A DNA stretch of 64,000 nt from Pseudomonadota bacterium (GCA_025357635.1 JANXOV010000099.1:21987-85986); one strand, 5' to 3'. Counted from the first letter of the stretch, positions 17,699-27,196 are shown. Notes: generated by a model not told the origin, from the sequence alone. A program made the numbers and translations.

Positions 17699-18277
17699 GA
17701 CCAGCCCGTCTTTGACATGGCGCGGATCGTATGCGGTGCGCGAAAACACGCGATGCACGGCCGGTTCGAAGGCGCTAAGCGGCAGTGTCGGGTACTTCGG
17801 ATCGAAAGACGCCTGATCCCAGTTCGCGCAAAAGCTTTCGCAGGACCGGTACCAGGGATGATCCTTGAACCGCTCGCGCGCATTGCGATCGCCACCCACG
17901 AAATGGGCGTAATAATAGGATTGGAACAGGCCGTGCTGCTCCACGATCCAGGTGACCTCGGGGCGCACGTAGGGCTTGAGGATGGCCGCCGCGATCGCAG
18001 CGTGATTGTACGTGGCGAGCAGGTCACCCACATCGTGAATCAGCGCGGCAACCACCATGTCGTCATCGGCGCCGTCATTGAGCGCGCGCGTCGCGGTCTG
18101 CAAGGAATGGGTGAGCCGGCTCACCGGATAGCCTTCCAGCGAATGATCCAGTTCGAGCATGGTGCCCAAGATTTTTTCCGGCAGATGCTGCGCGTAATCG
18201 CGCTCGGACTGATCCAGCAGCAGATAGTCCTCTTTTGTGCCGTCCTTCATTTGTAAGAAGCTTACCAACCGCTGCAT
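17690..18277 (-). CDS. HD-domain protein with PhnZ/TmpB-type diiron oxygenase ligands
   Basis: A 195-residue HD-domain protein, the same length class as PhnZ. All six metal ligands expected of HD-domain mixed-valent diiron oxygenases can be placed: His57 (HSLQ), His81-Asp82 (LIHDVGD), His92 (YNHAA), His115 (EQHG) and Asp154 (NWDQ). PhnZ and TmpB use this fold to oxidatively cleave C-P bonds of hydroxylated amino- or trimethylammonio-phosphonates; MIOX cleaves a C-C bond. Here it sits between polyamine-type permease and binding-protein genes, with a good ribosome site (GGGGAGAG). Oxidative cleavage of a hydroxylated amine substrate is inferred. An ordinary phosphohydrolase remains possible. 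Confidence 0.8.
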   Translation of the reverse strand: MQRLVSFLQMKDGTKEDYLLLDQSERDYAQHLPEKILGTMLELDHSLEGYPVSRLTHSLQTATRALNDGADDDMVVAALIHDVGDLLATYNHAAIAAAILKPYVRPEVTWIVEQHGLFQSYYYAHFVGGDRNARERFKDHPWYRSCESFCANWDQASFDPKYPTLPLSAFEPAVHRVFSRTAYDPRHVKDGLVSV

Positions 18278-18375
18278 GTCGCTCTCCCCAATGAATTGAT
18301 CAGGCGTTGTGCGGCATCGAGCGGCGGCGAGGTGATCGCCAGTTGGCTACGCTGCTTGGGCGCCGGCACCGCCCA

Positions 18376-19488
18376 TTATCGCGCAGTTTTAATCCGCGTC
18401 CAAATGCGCGTTCGGATGCGCTCGGTGGCGGAACTGACTTCACGCGTGCGATACAGCCGCGCTTCCATCTCAGGGGTTGGATACAGGCTTGGATCGTTGA
18501 GAATTTTCGGGTGAATCAGGCGATTGGCGGCAAGATTGTCGTTGCCGTATTTGATCTCATTGGTGATGTCGGCAATCACTTCGGGACGCAAGATGAAGTT
18601 CAAGAACAGGTAGGCGGCCTGCGGATGCGGCGCACCCGCTGGAATAAGCAATCCTGAAAATGTCTGATTGGCGCCCTCCTTCGGTACGGTGAACGCGATA
18701 TTCAGCGCAATGCCTGCAGCCTTGGCCCGCGACAGCGACACCGCGAAATCGCTCGACCAGGACATGGCGATGCACAACTCCTTGTTGGCCAGCCCGTTCA
18801 TGAACTCGACCGAATCGAAGGAGCGGATGTACGGCCGAACCGACAACAGCAGCTTCTGGGCCGCCAGGTAGTCCTCGCGCCGTGTGGTATTGGGATCCAG
18901 GTGAAGATAGTTGAGCGCCAGTTGCAGATTGTCTTCGGCCGAATCCAGAAAACTCACGCCGCAATCGGCGAACTTCGCGAGGATCGCCGGGTTGAAGATC
19001 ATGTCGAGGCTGTCGACCGGCGCATCGGGCATTCGCGCCTTGATCATGTCGACGTTGTACGCAAAACCGTTGATGGAATGCAGGTACGGGATGGCGTAGC
19101 GGTTGCCCGGATCGTATTCCTGCAACACCGTCAGCACCCGCGGATTGAGGTTATTCCAGCCGATGAGTTTCTTTTTGTCCAAGGGCGCGTAGACGCCGGC
19201 CTTGATTTCGCGGCTGAAATAGTTCGATGAAGCAGCGACGATGTCATAGCCGGAACCACCGGCCAGGAGCCGCGCCTCCATCGTGTCTTCGGAGTCGTAG
19301 ATGTCATAGACGACCTTGATGCCGGTCTCTTTCTCGAAGCGCGCAATCGTGCCGGTGCCGATGAAATCCGCCCAGTTGTAGATGAAGAGTTTCTTTTCCT
19401 CGCAGTGCGCACCGCCGGCTGCGAGCAGCAGGCCGATACCCAACAGCAGTCCGAGGCGCCGCGGCACGCGCGGCTTTCGTGCCTTCAA
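18376..19488 (-). CDS. potD: ABC transporter substrate-binding protein, PotD/PotF-like
   Basis: A 370-residue periplasmic binding protein with a signal peptide (MKARKPRVPRRLGLLLGIGL…, cleavage near GGAHC/E). It opens with the family sequence KKLFIYNWADFIGTGTIARFEKETGIKV and continues with MEARLLAGGSGYDIV. The start is TTG at 19488, in a TTGA overlap with the stop of the upstream M16 peptidase gene; no other start would keep the signal peptide. Cys is present near the cleavage site, so lipidation is possible but the lipobox is poor. It would deliver a cationic amine to PotABC. Confidence 0.88.
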   Translation of the reverse strand: MKARKPRVPRRLGLLLGIGLLLAAGGAHCEEKKLFIYNWADFIGTGTIARFEKETGIKVVYDIYDSEDTMEARLLAGGSGYDIVAASSNYFSREIKAGVYAPLDKKKLIGWNNLNPRVLTVLQEYDPGNRYAIPYLHSINGFAYNVDMIKARMPDAPVDSLDMIFNPAILAKFADCGVSFLDSAEDNLQLALNYLHLDPNTTRREDYLAAQKLLLSVRPYIRSFDSVEFMNGLANKELCIAMSWSSDFAVSLSRAKAAGIALNIAFTVPKEGANQTFSGLLIPAGAPHPQAAYLFLNFILRPEVIADITNEIKYGNDNLAANRLIHPKILNDPSLYPTPEMEARLYRTREVSSATERIRTRIWTRIKTAR

Positions 19489-20813
19489 GGCTTGGCGGCT
19501 GCCGGCAGTGTGCCCACTTCCACGAGGGTCATCCTGTCCGGATCCAGATACTTGCGGATGGCGGCATTCACCTGCTCGAGCGTCAGCGCACGAGCGGCAT
19601 CGGGATATCGATCCAGCCAGGCAAGATCCAATCCACGCTGCGCCGTGGACAGCATCGCCGACGCCAGACCATTGCTGGTCGACAACCCCACCTGATAGCG
19701 GCCGATCAGGTTTTGTTTGCGAGCGGCGAGTTCATCGGCCTTGATGCCATCGGCCCACCAAGCGCGCAACTCGCGGCGCGCCGAGTTCAGGCCCTTTTCC
19801 AGCAGCTGCGGGGCAAACGAGGCGCGTATGGCGAACGCGCCGTCGTTGAACGTGTCGTCGCTGACGCTCGCGCCGATGTCGTAGGTCAGTCCCTCGCGTT
19901 CGCGCACGCTGGACATCAAGCGTCCGGTGAAACCGGAACCAAGCACGGCCGTGCCCAGCCGCAAGGCCAGACTGTCCGGGTCCCGATAGCGCAGACCGGT
20001 CCTTTGTCCCAGAAGAACCGAAACGCTGGGCTTTGCGTCCAGTACGACGGTCTCGGTCCGCGCCGGCGGCAACGGCGGTGCGAGACCGGGGCCACCGAGC
20101 GGCGCGACACCGCCGGCCCAGCCGCCGAACCCCGCTGTCATGGCTTTTCGCACCGTGGCATCGCTGATATCGCCGACGAACACCAGGACCAGGTTCGCCG
20201 GCCCGTAATGCGTCTCGTGAAACGCCTTGGCCTGCGCCAGCGTCGCCACGCCCGCCGATTGCAGCATTTGTTCGATGGACTGCGGATGATTGGGATGTTC
20301 GGCAGGGAACAGCGCGCGGTTGAACGCATCGCGCACCCGGAAGCTGCTGTCCTCGATCGAGCTGCGCACCGCGCCGATGAACTGCTGACGGACCCGTTCG
20401 AACTCCTCGGGCGGGAAGGCGGGCTGGCGAAGCTGCTCGGCGATCAATGCGATCACCATCGGCAGATCTTTGGACAGACAACGCGCGCGGATATCCACGG
20501 TCTGGCTATCGACGCTGAAGTCGACCGAGGCGCCGACGTCCTCAAGCCGCCGCGCGATGCTGAATTTGTCCTGCTTGAGCGTGCCGCGATCCAGCATCAT
20601 CCCGGTCAGGGTCGCGAGGGCCGCTTGATTGGAGGGCGCAAACGCATCCCCGGCGGGAAGTGAACCGGTGATGGTCACCACGTCCTTGATCGAGGTTCGG
20701 TAGGTGATCACATCGACGCCGCCGGCGCGCGAGCGCACCACCTTGTCGGCGATGCCGGCCTGCGCCTGCACGCCTCCCACCAGAAGAACGACCGCAATTA
20801 GGATTTTTTTCAT
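19485..20813 (-). CDS. M16 family peptidase, non-catalytic partner
   Basis: About 442 residues with a signal peptide (MKKILIAVVLLVGGVQAQA) and the M16 fold, but without the HxxEH zinc motif at the expected N-terminal place (ALATLTGMMLDRGT instead). It carries the R/Y-type C-terminal block typical of the inactive partner of heterodimeric bacterial M16B peptidases. The ORF track adds 46 spurious residues. The true ATG at 20813 forms an ATGA overlap with the stop of the catalytic subunit gene, and its own stop is joined to potD by TTGA. Periplasmic peptide processing is likely; the substrate is unknown. Confidence 0.85.
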   Translation of the reverse strand: MKKILIAVVLLVGGVQAQAGIADKVVRSRAGGVDVITYRTSIKDVVTITGSLPAGDAFAPSNQAALATLTGMMLDRGTLKQDKFSIARRLEDVGASVDFSVDSQTVDIRARCLSKDLPMVIALIAEQLRQPAFPPEEFERVRQQFIGAVRSSIEDSSFRVRDAFNRALFPAEHPNHPQSIEQMLQSAGVATLAQAKAFHETHYGPANLVLVFVGDISDATVRKAMTAGFGGWAGGVAPLGGPGLAPPLPPARTETVVLDAKPSVSVLLGQRTGLRYRDPDSLALRLGTAVLGSGFTGRLMSSVREREGLTYDIGASVSDDTFNDGAFAIRASFAPQLLEKGLNSARRELRAWWADGIKADELAARKQNLIGRYQVGLSTSNGLASAMLSTAQRGLDLAWLDRYPDAARALTLEQVNAAIRKYLDPDRMTLVEVGTLPAAAKP

Positions 20814-22186
20814 GGCTGTTGACCGGCGCTCGTGGGCACGAACCAGCCGGTGGTGCTCTGGTCTTCGGTGAAGTATTTTTTCGCGACGCGCTGCACATCC
20901 GACACCGTCACCTGCGCGATCAATTGCGGGAACCGGGCATACAGCGTCCAATCGCCCACGGCTACGAATTCGTTGAGTTCACTGACGACCCCCGCCGTGC
21001 CGTCGCGCCTGAAGGCCTGCTGCGCAAGCGTCTGATTCTTCACCCGCTCGATCTCCGCTGCCGTCACGCCCTTGGACTTGATGGTTTCGAGCGCCGCCCA
21101 CAGCGCCTTCTCCACATCCTCGTGCTTCGCCTGCGGCGCAAGGCTCGCATACAGCAGATGCAGCGACACATCGTGGGACACATTGACGCCCGCGCCCGCG
21201 TTGAGCGCCAGGCCCTTGTCCACCAGCTCGCGGTACAAACGCGCGTTCTTGCCCTCGCTGAGGATGGCATCCAGCACCGCCAACGGCGCCTGATCGGCAT
21301 CGCGACCGATGGGCACCTTGTGTGCGATCACCACCGTTCCGAGCTGCCCGGGGCGTTTTACGATCACGCGTCGGGCGCCGCTTTGTTCAGGCTCTTCGGT
21401 GTACATGGCCGGAATGGGCCGCGTCGAGGCGGGATAGACGCCGTAATATTTCTTCACCATCTGCAGCAGATTCACCGGGTCGAAATCCCCGGCGGCGATC
21501 ACCGTGGCGTTGTTCGGCCAGTAAAATGCATCATAAAACTCGCGCAGCTTCTCGATGGGCACGTGCTCGATGTCGCTGCGCCAGCCGATGGTGGGGTGGT
21601 GATAGGGCAACGCCTGATACGCCGCTGCGATGACTTCTTCCACCAGCACACTGTCGGGATCGTTCTTGCGGCGTTCGAACTCGTTGCGAACCACGGTCAT
21701 CTCAGACTGGCGGTCGGATTCATGCAGCCACAGATTGCGCATGCGATCCGCCTCAACGGATATGTAGCCTTCGAGCGAGTCGCGTCCCACGGTCGCGTAG
21801 TAATTGGTGCGGTCCAGCGACGTGGTCGCGTTGTAGACGCCGCCGGCCCGCTCCAGATACTGCTTCAAGCTGTTGCCCGCGGGATCGTTGTACCGATCGC
21901 TGCCTTTGAACATCAAATGCTCGAGCAGATGAGTCGATCCGGTGGTGCCGGTGACTTCATTGCGCGAGCCCACGCGATAGGTGACATTGAAGGTGACCAC
22001 GGGCGCTGAGGCGTCTTTGGCCAGCAGCACGGTCAGTGAGTTGCTGTCGAGCCGGTACTCGTCAATGCCGCCGACGGATTGAACGAAGGTAAACCCCTCA
22101 ACCACAGGCCGTGCCGGCGCAGAAGCCCTGGCCGGGCCTGACAACAAAGCGGCGAGCAAGCCCGCCGCAAGTAAAAGTGATTTCAT
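20810..22186 (-). CDS. M16 family zinc metallopeptidase, catalytic subunit
   Basis: A 458-residue insulinase-family peptidase with a signal peptide ending near ARASA. The inverted zinc motif HLLEH (in GSTHLLEHLMFKGS) and the downstream Glu in the EADRMRN region are present. It is paired by an ATGA overlap with the motif-less partner, the usual arrangement of bacterial heterodimeric M16B enzymes. It starts three bases after the paaZ stop, so it could be read through from the paa operon even though no functional link to phenylacetate is known. Confidence 0.88.
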   Translation of the reverse strand: MKSLLLAAGLLAALLSGPARASAPARPVVEGFTFVQSVGGIDEYRLDSNSLTVLLAKDASAPVVTFNVTYRVGSRNEVTGTTGSTHLLEHLMFKGSDRYNDPAGNSLKQYLERAGGVYNATTSLDRTNYYATVGRDSLEGYISVEADRMRNLWLHESDRQSEMTVVRNEFERRKNDPDSVLVEEVIAAAYQALPYHHPTIGWRSDIEHVPIEKLREFYDAFYWPNNATVIAAGDFDPVNLLQMVKKYYGVYPASTRPIPAMYTEEPEQSGARRVIVKRPGQLGTVVIAHKVPIGRDADQAPLAVLDAILSEGKNARLYRELVDKGLALNAGAGVNVSHDVSLHLLYASLAPQAKHEDVEKALWAALETIKSKGVTAAEIERVKNQTLAQQAFRRDGTAGVVSELNEFVAVGDWTLYARFPQLIAQVTVSDVQRVAKKYFTEDQSTTGWFVPTSAGQQP

Positions 22187-22189
22187 GCC

Positions 22190-24235
22190 CTAGATGTTAC
22201 CTGGATTGGCGTCCTCGCTCACCATGGTTAGGACATCGTAGGTTGCCACCGGTTCACCCATTTGGTTGGTGATTTCGGTATCCCAGGCCACTTCGCCATA
22301 GCCCTTGTCGGCGCGCAGCGTCTTTTGCTTGCAAGTCAGGCGCACCTGGATGCGGTCCCGGGCCTTGACGGGCTTGATGAATCGCAGCGCATCGATGCCG
22401 TAGTTCGCCAGCACCGGCCCGTAATCCGGGTCGACAAACAGACCGGCGGCGGCGGAAATCAGGAAATAACCGTGCGCAACGCGACCGCCGAAGAATGGAT
22501 TGCGCGCCGCCAGCTCTTCGTCCATGTGCGCGTAGAAGGTATCGCCGGTCAGGGCCGCGAAGCGCTCGATATCCTCGAGGGTCACTTCGCGCGAGCCGGA
22601 AAGGAAGGTATCGCCGAGGTTGAGTTCGTGAAACGGCTTTCGGAACGGATGCACACCGGGATTCACCTGCGCCGCACCCTTGATCCAGCGGCCCGTGATT
22701 CTGGACAGCGTCTGCGGCGACCCCTGCAGCGCCGTTCGCTGCATGTAATGCATGACGCCACGGATGCCGCCCATTTCTTCTCCGCCGCCCGCCCGCCCCG
22801 GCCCGCCATGGACCAGATGCGGCAAGGGTGATCCATGGCCGGTGGATTCCTTGGCGCAATCGCGATTGATGAGCACCAGGCGGCCGTGCATCGGCGCCAG
22901 ACCGAGCGCCAGCCGGCAGGCGATATCGTCATCGGCGGTAAAAATGGACCCCGCGAGGCTGCCCTCGCCGCGCCGTGCAAAGGCGATCGCGTCCTCCAGC
23001 GATTCATACGGCATCACGGTGCACACCGGACCGAATGCCTCGGTCGTGTGCACGGCACGGGCCGACCCGGGCCGCTTGCACAGCAGCAGCATCGGCGGCA
23101 CGAAGGCGCCCAGATCGCGGCTGGCGCCTTCGATAGTGAACTGGTCCGGATCGCCCGCCACCAACTCGGCCTCATTGCGCAGCAACCTCACCCGCTCCAG
23201 GATTTCGGTTCGCTGGCCCAACGAGGCCAGCGGCCCCATGCCCACGTGCTCCAGCGCCGGATTACCGACCACGATCCGCTGCAACCGCTCTTTCATGGCG
23301 GCGATGAAATCAGCCGAGATTCCGGCCGGCACGATGGCCTTGCGAATGGCTGTGCACTTCTGACCGGTTTTGGTGGTCATTTCGCGCACGACCTCGCGCA
23401 CGAACAAGTCGAACTCCGGCGTGCCGGGCCCGGCATCGCTGCCCAGGAGAGAGGAGTTGATCGAATCGGTTTCCGCCACGAACCGCACCGAGTTGGAGAT
23501 GACCACCGGGTGCCGGCGCAGGGCTTGCGCCGTTCCCGCCGATCCGGTGAAAGACACGACATCCTGGCAGGTCAGATGCTCGAACAGATCGCCCAGGCTG
23601 CCGCACACCAATTGCAGCGAGCCTTCCGGCAAGATCTTCGATTCGATCATGCGTCGGAACACGAGCTGCGTCAGATAGGAGGTCGAGGTGGCCGGCTTTA
23701 CCACCACCGGCATGCCGGCAAGCAGAGCTGGCGCGAGCTTCTCAAGCATGCCCCAGACCGGAAAATTGAACGCGTTGATATGCACGGCCGCCCCTTCGAG
23801 CGGCACACAGATGTGCTGGGCGGTAAACGTGCCGGTCTTGGAAATGACTTCCGTGCCGCCGTCGACGAACACGCGCTGATTGGGCAGTTCGCGCGTGCCC
23901 TTGCTGGCGTAGACGAACAGCGTGCCAAACCCCCCGTCGATATCCACCCAGGAATCGGCTTTGGTCGCGCCCGTGGCCGTCGACAAGGCGTAGAACTCCG
24001 GCTTGTGCTCGCCCAACATTTTGCCCAACGCCTTGAGCAAACCGGCGCGCTGATGAAACGTCATGTCGCGCAAGGCCGGGCCACCGCGTTCGCGCGCGAA
24101 CGAAAGTACGCTTGCAAAATCGATCCCCGCGGAAGAACTGTCGGCGATCAGCGCACCGCTGGTCGCATCGCGCAGCCCCACGCCCGCGCCCGCCCCCGCC
24201 ACCCACTTGCCGTAGACATAGCTTTCGAGTTTCAT
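22190..24235 (-). CDS. paaZ: PaaZ: oxepin-CoA hydrolase / 3-oxo-5,6-dehydrosuberyl-CoA semialdehyde dehydrogenase
   Basis: 681 residues, the same length as E. coli PaaZ. The N-terminal aldehyde dehydrogenase domain has the catalytic Cys in KTGQKCTAIRKA and VAETDSINSS. The C-terminal MaoC-type hydratase domain (from about residue 535) has the Asp/His pair in TGDTFYAHMDE. It opens the oxepin ring of the phenylacetate pathway and oxidises the resulting semialdehyde. The ORF track adds 19 residues; ATG at 24235 overlaps the paaJ stop by one base (TGATG). It is the last clear paa gene of the operon. Confidence 0.95.
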   Translation of the reverse strand: MKLESYVYGKWVAGAGAGVGLRDATSGALIADSSSAGIDFASVLSFARERGGPALRDMTFHQRAGLLKALGKMLGEHKPEFYALSTATGATKADSWVDIDGGFGTLFVYASKGTRELPNQRVFVDGGTEVISKTGTFTAQHICVPLEGAAVHINAFNFPVWGMLEKLAPALLAGMPVVVKPATSTSYLTQLVFRRMIESKILPEGSLQLVCGSLGDLFEHLTCQDVVSFTGSAGTAQALRRHPVVISNSVRFVAETDSINSSLLGSDAGPGTPEFDLFVREVVREMTTKTGQKCTAIRKAIVPAGISADFIAAMKERLQRIVVGNPALEHVGMGPLASLGQRTEILERVRLLRNEAELVAGDPDQFTIEGASRDLGAFVPPMLLLCKRPGSARAVHTTEAFGPVCTVMPYESLEDAIAFARRGEGSLAGSIFTADDDIACRLALGLAPMHGRLVLINRDCAKESTGHGSPLPHLVHGGPGRAGGGEEMGGIRGVMHYMQRTALQGSPQTLSRITGRWIKGAAQVNPGVHPFRKPFHELNLGDTFLSGSREVTLEDIERFAALTGDTFYAHMDEELAARNPFFGGRVAHGYFLISAAAGLFVDPDYGPVLANYGIDALRFIKPVKARDRIQVRLTCKQKTLRADKGYGEVAWDTEITNQMGEPVATYDVLTMVSEDANPGNI

Positions 24236-25440
24236 CACGCACGCTCGATGATCATGGCGATGCCCTGGCCCACGCCAATGCACATGGTGCACAACGCATA
24301 GCGCCCGCCGGTCCGGTGCAGCTGATACATGGCCGTGGCGACCAGGCGCGCGCCGCTGGCGCCCAATGGATGCCCCAGAGCGATCGCACCGCCGTTCGGA
24401 TTCACGTGCTCCGCATCATCGCTCAAACCCAGCTCGCGCAGCACGGCCAGCGCCTGGCCTGCGAATGCTTCGTTGAGTTCGATGACATCCATCTGCGCCA
24501 GACTCAATCCGGCGAGTTGCAGCACCTTGCGGGTGGCCGGGACCGGTCCCATGCCCATGATGCGCGGCGCAACGCCTGCCGTGGCCGCGGCGACAATGCG
24601 GGCCTTGGGCGTGAGCGAGAACTTCTGCGCTGACTCGCCGGTGGCCAGCAGCACCGCGCAGCTGCCATCGTTGATGCCCGATGCATTGCCTGCGGTCACG
24701 GAGCCTTCGGGCCGCACCACACCCTTGAGCCTGGCCAGCGCCGCAAGACTGGCATCCGCGCGCGGGTGCTCATCGACCGCAAAACAGCGCGTCTCTCCTT
24801 TGCCCTGCGGCACCTGCACCGCGACGATTTCCTGCGCGAACACGCCGGCCGCCTGTGCTTTGGCGCAGCGCTGCTGGCTGCGCAGCGCGAATGCGTCCTG
24901 ATCGGCACGGGAAATGTTGAACTGCGCGACTACGTTTTCCGCGGTCTCGGCCATGGCATCCACGCCAAAGCGCTGTTTGAACGCCGGATTCACGAATCGC
25001 CACCCGAGCGTCGTATCCTGGAGCTTCGCGTCCCGCGCGAACGCCGCGTCCGCCTTGCCCATCACGTAGGGGGCGCGGGTCATATGCTCGGCGCCGCCGG
25101 CCAGCCCCAGCGAACCTTCGCCGCTTTTCAGCGTGCGCGCGATGAGCGCAATGGCATCCATCCCCGAGCCGCACAGTCGGTTTACCGTGGCCGCCGGCAC
25201 CGACTCGGGCAATCCAGCCAGCAGCACCGCCATGCGCGCCAGATTGCGATTGTCTTCACCGGCCTGATTCGCGCAACCGTAATACACCTCATCCAGCGCC
25301 GCCCAGTCCACCGCAGCGTTTCGTTGCATGAGCGCGCGAATCGGAATGGCCGCCAGATCGTCGGCTCGAACCCCCGCCAGCGATCCTGCGTAGCGTCCGA
25401 TCGGCGTTCTCACCGCATCGCAGATGTAAACCGTGTTCAT
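24235..25440 (-). CDS. paaJ: PaaJ: 3-oxoadipyl-CoA / 3-oxo-5,6-dehydrosuberyl-CoA thiolase
   Basis: A 401-residue thiolase with the acyl-accepting Cys in NRLCGSGMDA, the C-terminal GGAIALGHPLGASGAR block and the second catalytic Cys in LCTMCIGVGQG. It performs both beta-ketothiolase cleavages of the phenylacetate pathway. The ORF track begins 68 codons too early; ATG at 25440 is eight bases after the paaK stop. Its length and its position between paaK and paaZ favour PaaJ over a general acetyl-CoA acetyltransferase. Confidence 0.93.
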   Translation of the reverse strand: MNTVYICDAVRTPIGRYAGSLAGVRADDLAAIPIRALMQRNAAVDWAALDEVYYGCANQAGEDNRNLARMAVLLAGLPESVPAATVNRLCGSGMDAIALIARTLKSGEGSLGLAGGAEHMTRAPYVMGKADAAFARDAKLQDTTLGWRFVNPAFKQRFGVDAMAETAENVVAQFNISRADQDAFALRSQQRCAKAQAAGVFAQEIVAVQVPQGKGETRCFAVDEHPRADASLAALARLKGVVRPEGSVTAGNASGINDGSCAVLLATGESAQKFSLTPKARIVAAATAGVAPRIMGMGPVPATRKVLQLAGLSLAQMDVIELNEAFAGQALAVLRELGLSDDAEHVNPNGGAIALGHPLGASGARLVATAMYQLHRTGGRYALCTMCIGVGQGIAMIIERA

Positions 25441-25448
25441 CAGTGGCG

Positions 25449-26759
25449 TCACTCTCGTTGGTTGCGTTTGTCGATCACGCGCCTGGCCTTGCCGACCGAA
25501 CGCTCCAGTTCGTTGGGATTCAGCACCACAACCTCGATGCTGATGCCGACATAAGACTTGACGTGGTGAACCAGCATGCGGGCCACGGCATCGCGCTGCC
25601 CGGAGTTCAAGTCTGTACCGGATTTGACCTCGACCTTGACGCACACGGCGTCAAGATGGCCGCTGCGCGTCACCTCCAGCAAGTAGTGCGGCGCCAGCTC
25701 ACTCTGCCGCAGAATCAGCTCCTCGATCTGCGAGGGAAACACATTCACGCCGCGGATGATGAGCATGTCATCGCTGCGGCCAGTGATCTTGGCCATGCGC
25801 CGCATGCTGCGGGCGGTCGGCGGCAGCAGGCAGGTCAGATCACGCGTGCGGTAGCGGATGACGGGCAACGCCTCTTTGGTCAGCGAGGTGAACACCAGTT
25901 CGCCGGGCTGGCCGTCGGGACGCGGCTCGCCGGTATTCGGATCGACGATTTCCGGGTAAAAATGGTCCTCCCAGATCACCGGACCGTCTTTGGTTTCGAT
26001 GCACTCCTGCGCCACGCCCGGGCCCATCACCTCGGACAGACCGTAGATATCCAGCGCATCCAGGCCCATGCGCGTCTGGATTTCCGAACGCATTCCCTCG
26101 GTCCATGGCTCTGCGCCAAAGATGCCGATGCGCAGTGAACACGCGGCCGCGTCCAATCCCTGACGCGCAAACTCCTCGGCGATGTTCAGCATGTACGACG
26201 GCGTGACCATGATGATGGCGGGCTTGAAATCGTTGATCAGCGCGACCTGCTTTTCGGTCTGACCGCCGGACATCGGAATCACCGTGCAGCCGAGCCGTTC
26301 GGCGCCGTAGTGTGCTCCCAACCCACCGGTGAAAAGTCCGTAACCGTAGGCTACGTGCACCAGATCGCCCGAGCGTCCGCCGGCGGCGCGGATCGAGCGC
26401 GCCACCAGATTGGCCCAGGTGTCTATGTCCCGCGCGCTGTATCCCACCACCGTGGGTTTGCCGGTCGTGCCGCTGGAGGCGTGGATGCGCACGACCTGCT
26501 CGCGCGGTACGGCAAAGGCGCCGAAGGGATACGCATCGCGCAGGTCCTGCTTGGTCGTGAAAGGGAAGCGCGCCAGATCTTCCAGGCAGCGCAAATCCTG
26601 CGGATGCACGCCTTTGCGCACGCACTTTTCACGATAACCCGACACATTCTGGTAGCTGTGTTGAAGCGACCATTTCAACCGAGACAATTGCAGTGCGCGA
26701 AGCTCATCCTCGCTGGCGTGTTCGATCGGTTCGTGCGCATTCATATCCGGTTGACTCAT
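25449..26759 (-). CDS. paaK: PaaK: phenylacetate-CoA ligase
   Basis: A 436-residue AMP-forming ligase. The ATP/AMP loop reads RIHASSGTTGKPTVVGYS, with the later GRSDDMLIIRGVNVFPSQIE block and the C-terminal Lys region KARRVIDKRN. It activates phenylacetate to phenylacetyl-CoA, the first step of the pathway. Its ATG shares an ATGA overlap with the paaI stop. Phenylacetate could come from aromatic amines oxidised by the amine dehydrogenase encoded at 38-41 kb. Confidence 0.95.
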   Translation of the reverse strand: MSQPDMNAHEPIEHASEDELRALQLSRLKWSLQHSYQNVSGYREKCVRKGVHPQDLRCLEDLARFPFTTKQDLRDAYPFGAFAVPREQVVRIHASSGTTGKPTVVGYSARDIDTWANLVARSIRAAGGRSGDLVHVAYGYGLFTGGLGAHYGAERLGCTVIPMSGGQTEKQVALINDFKPAIIMVTPSYMLNIAEEFARQGLDAAACSLRIGIFGAEPWTEGMRSEIQTRMGLDALDIYGLSEVMGPGVAQECIETKDGPVIWEDHFYPEIVDPNTGEPRPDGQPGELVFTSLTKEALPVIRYRTRDLTCLLPPTARSMRRMAKITGRSDDMLIIRGVNVFPSQIEELILRQSELAPHYLLEVTRSGHLDAVCVKVEVKSGTDLNSGQRDAVARMLVHHVKSYVGISIEVVVLNPNELERSVGKARRVIDKRNQRE

Positions 26760-27196
26760 GGCGTGACGGTCTCCAGAACTGCGGAAGCCAGCTCGTGTGA
26801 GCGGCCGCGAAACAGGGCCACCGCTTCGCCATGCTGGTTGTGAACGGCGACATCGTAGATGCCGCTGCGCTTGGAGCGGACGCGCTCCGTCGCCACCGCC
26901 GTGAGCGCATCGCCCAGGCGCGCGGGGCGCAGAAAGTCAATGCTGGCGGCGGCGGCCACGGTGGACTTGTTATAGCTGTTGCAGGCGTAGGCAAAGGCCG
27001 TGTCCGCCAGCGTGAAAATCAGGCCGCCATGGCAGATCGCGTGGCCGTTGAGCATGTCGGCGCGCACCCGCATCGATGCGCTGGCACGGCCAGGACGGGC
27101 CTCCACGACGCTGATCCCAAGCGCCCGCACCGCGACATCGCGCTCGTACATGGCCTGGGACACCGCCTCGGCGAGTGCTTGTGCTTGCGCCTCCAT
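26756..27196 (-). CDS. paaI: PaaI: hydroxyphenylacetyl-CoA thioesterase
   Basis: A 146-residue hot-dog thioesterase with the family core LNGHAICHGGLIFTLADTAFAYACN, including the Asn/Asp active-site region. PaaI-type enzymes release CoA from stalled ring-hydroxylated intermediates. The start overlaps the paaG stop and the stop overlaps the paaK start, so it is translated within the operon. Confidence 0.93.
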   Translation of the reverse strand: MEAQAQALAEAVSQAMYERDVAVRALGISVVEARPGRASASMRVRADMLNGHAICHGGLIFTLADTAFAYACNSYNKSTVAAAASIDFLRPARLGDALTAVATERVRSKRSGIYDVAVHNQHGEAVALFRGRSHELASAVLETVTP

